Shown here: positions 5,732 to 6,189 of the stretch, piece by piece
Numbering within the stretch: the first letter of the stretch is position 1
Layout: each line of letters begins with the position of its first letter
Assembly: GCA_023666975.1 (NCBI GenBank)
Contig: JAMPAW010000188.1
Location: 1-6,189, forward strand
DNA length: 6,189 nucleotides
Direction of reading: 5' to 3'
Origin: Clostridium sp.
GTDB taxonomy: Bacteria; Bacillota_A; Clostridia; Lachnospirales; Lachnospiraceae
Notes under the pieces: model-generated
Database searches by the model: none
The model's input: the letters and a program-made list of their open reading frames with translations, nothing else
What the model was told of the DNA's origin: nothing
Translations under genes and position numbers: made by a program

Positions 5732-6189
5732 TTACTTGTATGTCTTAATACTCTTGGTAGTACTCCACTTACCGTATACAGTCTTACCATCAATTACCTT
5801 ATAACACCGTACTCTTACGTAAGCTTTCTTACCTTTGTACTTAACACTTACTGTCTTTTTGTTACTAGAAACAGAGTACTTTTTAGCACTCTTGAAGCTT
5901 TTATTATTAGCCACCTGTATCTGATACTTGCAGCCTTTAACTTTGCTAAACTTGATGGTAACTTTTGTCTTCTTACCAGACTTCTTCTTGGTTAACTTGA
6001 CGCCAGAGACTATAGTCTTCTTCAACTCTTTCTTCTCTTTTTCAAGAGCTTCTTCTTTTTTCTTTTCTTCAGCTTCTTTATTATCTGTACCGTCGATAGT
6101 GACATATTCATTATTGGCTACCATACCATTTTCAATCCACTTTTTATTAACTGGTACTCTCATTGTAGCACTATAATCAGTCAGACGAG
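5732..6189 (-). CDS. Surface/secreted protein with C-terminal fibronectin-III-like domain (3' part only)
   Basis: The reading frame is open to the window edge (RLTDYSATMRVPVNKKW...), so the Met at 6163 is probably internal and the gene begins outside. About 151 residues are visible. In order they are a short region with WIENGMVANNEYVTIDG, a lysine/glutamate-rich linker (EAEEKKKEEALEKEKKELKK), and a final domain of about 90 residues with GVKLTKKKSGKKTKVTIKFS, KVKGCKYQIQVA and AYVRVRCYKVIDGKTVYGKW. This is the fibronectin-III-like module often found at the C-terminus of extracellular proteins in clostridia, where it serves as a spacer or binding module. The protein's main activity lies in the missing N-terminal part. 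No cell-wall sorting motif follows the domain, and no clear terminator hairpin follows the stop, so some transcription may run into the nitrilase cassette. Confidence 0.8.
   Translation of the reverse strand, partial: RLTDYSATMRVPVNKKWIENGMVANNEYVTIDGTDNKEAEEKKKEEALEKEKKELKKTIVSGVKLTKKKSGKKTKVTIKFSKVKGCKYQIQVANNKSFKSAKKYSVSSNKKTVSVKYKGKKAYVRVRCYKVIDGKTVYGKWSTTKSIKTYK

Noticed and set aside
5720..6176. Hydrophobic plus-strand reading frames that look like membrane proteins.
   Set aside because: They are the antisense of lysine-rich codons (AAG/AAA read as CTT/TTT), giving artificial Leu/Phe-rich stretches opposite the fibronectin-III-like gene.
1..6189. Search by eye for CRISPR repeats, tRNA genes, transposase genes, terminal inverted repeats or integrase sites.
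   Set aside because: None seen. The cassette has no evident flanking direct repeats or recombinase in the window, so transfer is suggested only by composition and compactness.

Overview
The window looks like chromosomal DNA of a low-to-mid GC Gram-positive anaerobe, most likely a clostridial Lachnospiraceae-type bacterium. This is inferred from strong AGGAGG-type ribosome binding sites, sigma-A-like promoters, a lysine-rich fibronectin-III-like surface protein typical of that group, and overall protein style. There is no rRNA, tRNA, CRISPR array or recognisable mobile element. Genes cover nearly everything, and no gene-free stretch reaches 300 bases.

Left part (1-2580): a secreted right-handed beta-helix protein (39-1313, plus strand) converges on a two-gene minus-strand unit. 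That unit is a small hypothetical protein (2236-2493) followed, with an ATGA overlap, by a membrane-anchored family 2 glycosyltransferase of the polyprenyl-phosphate type (1319-2239). The two converging genes both end in GGA AAA TAA, and these ends form the arms of a perfect 10-bp inverted repeat. A promoter at 2527-2556 drives the minus-strand unit. This part probably concerns the cell surface.

Middle part (2596-5698): a self-contained minus-strand cassette with a near-consensus extended -10 promoter (5670-5698) and a hairpin terminator (2596-2633). In transcription order it holds a possible 18-codon leader ORF, a roughly 500-residue protein with a C-terminal nitrilase-superfamily (carbon-nitrogen hydrolase) domain with Glu-Lys-Cys triad candidates and an unusual cysteine cluster, a 270-residue winged-helix (MarR-like) protein, and a 208-residue helical protein of unknown function that overlaps the previous gene by 50 bp. 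The cassette appears more AT-rich than the left part. It is the best candidate here for an undescribed system: a nitrilase-like enzyme fused to an unknown N-terminal domain and co-transcribed with a DNA-binding protein and a small unknown partner. A role in defence or signalling is possible but not shown by the sequence.

Right edge (5732-6189): the 3' end of a minus-strand gene for a secreted or surface protein, with a lysine/glutamate-rich linker and a terminal fibronectin-III-like domain. Its start lies beyond the window.
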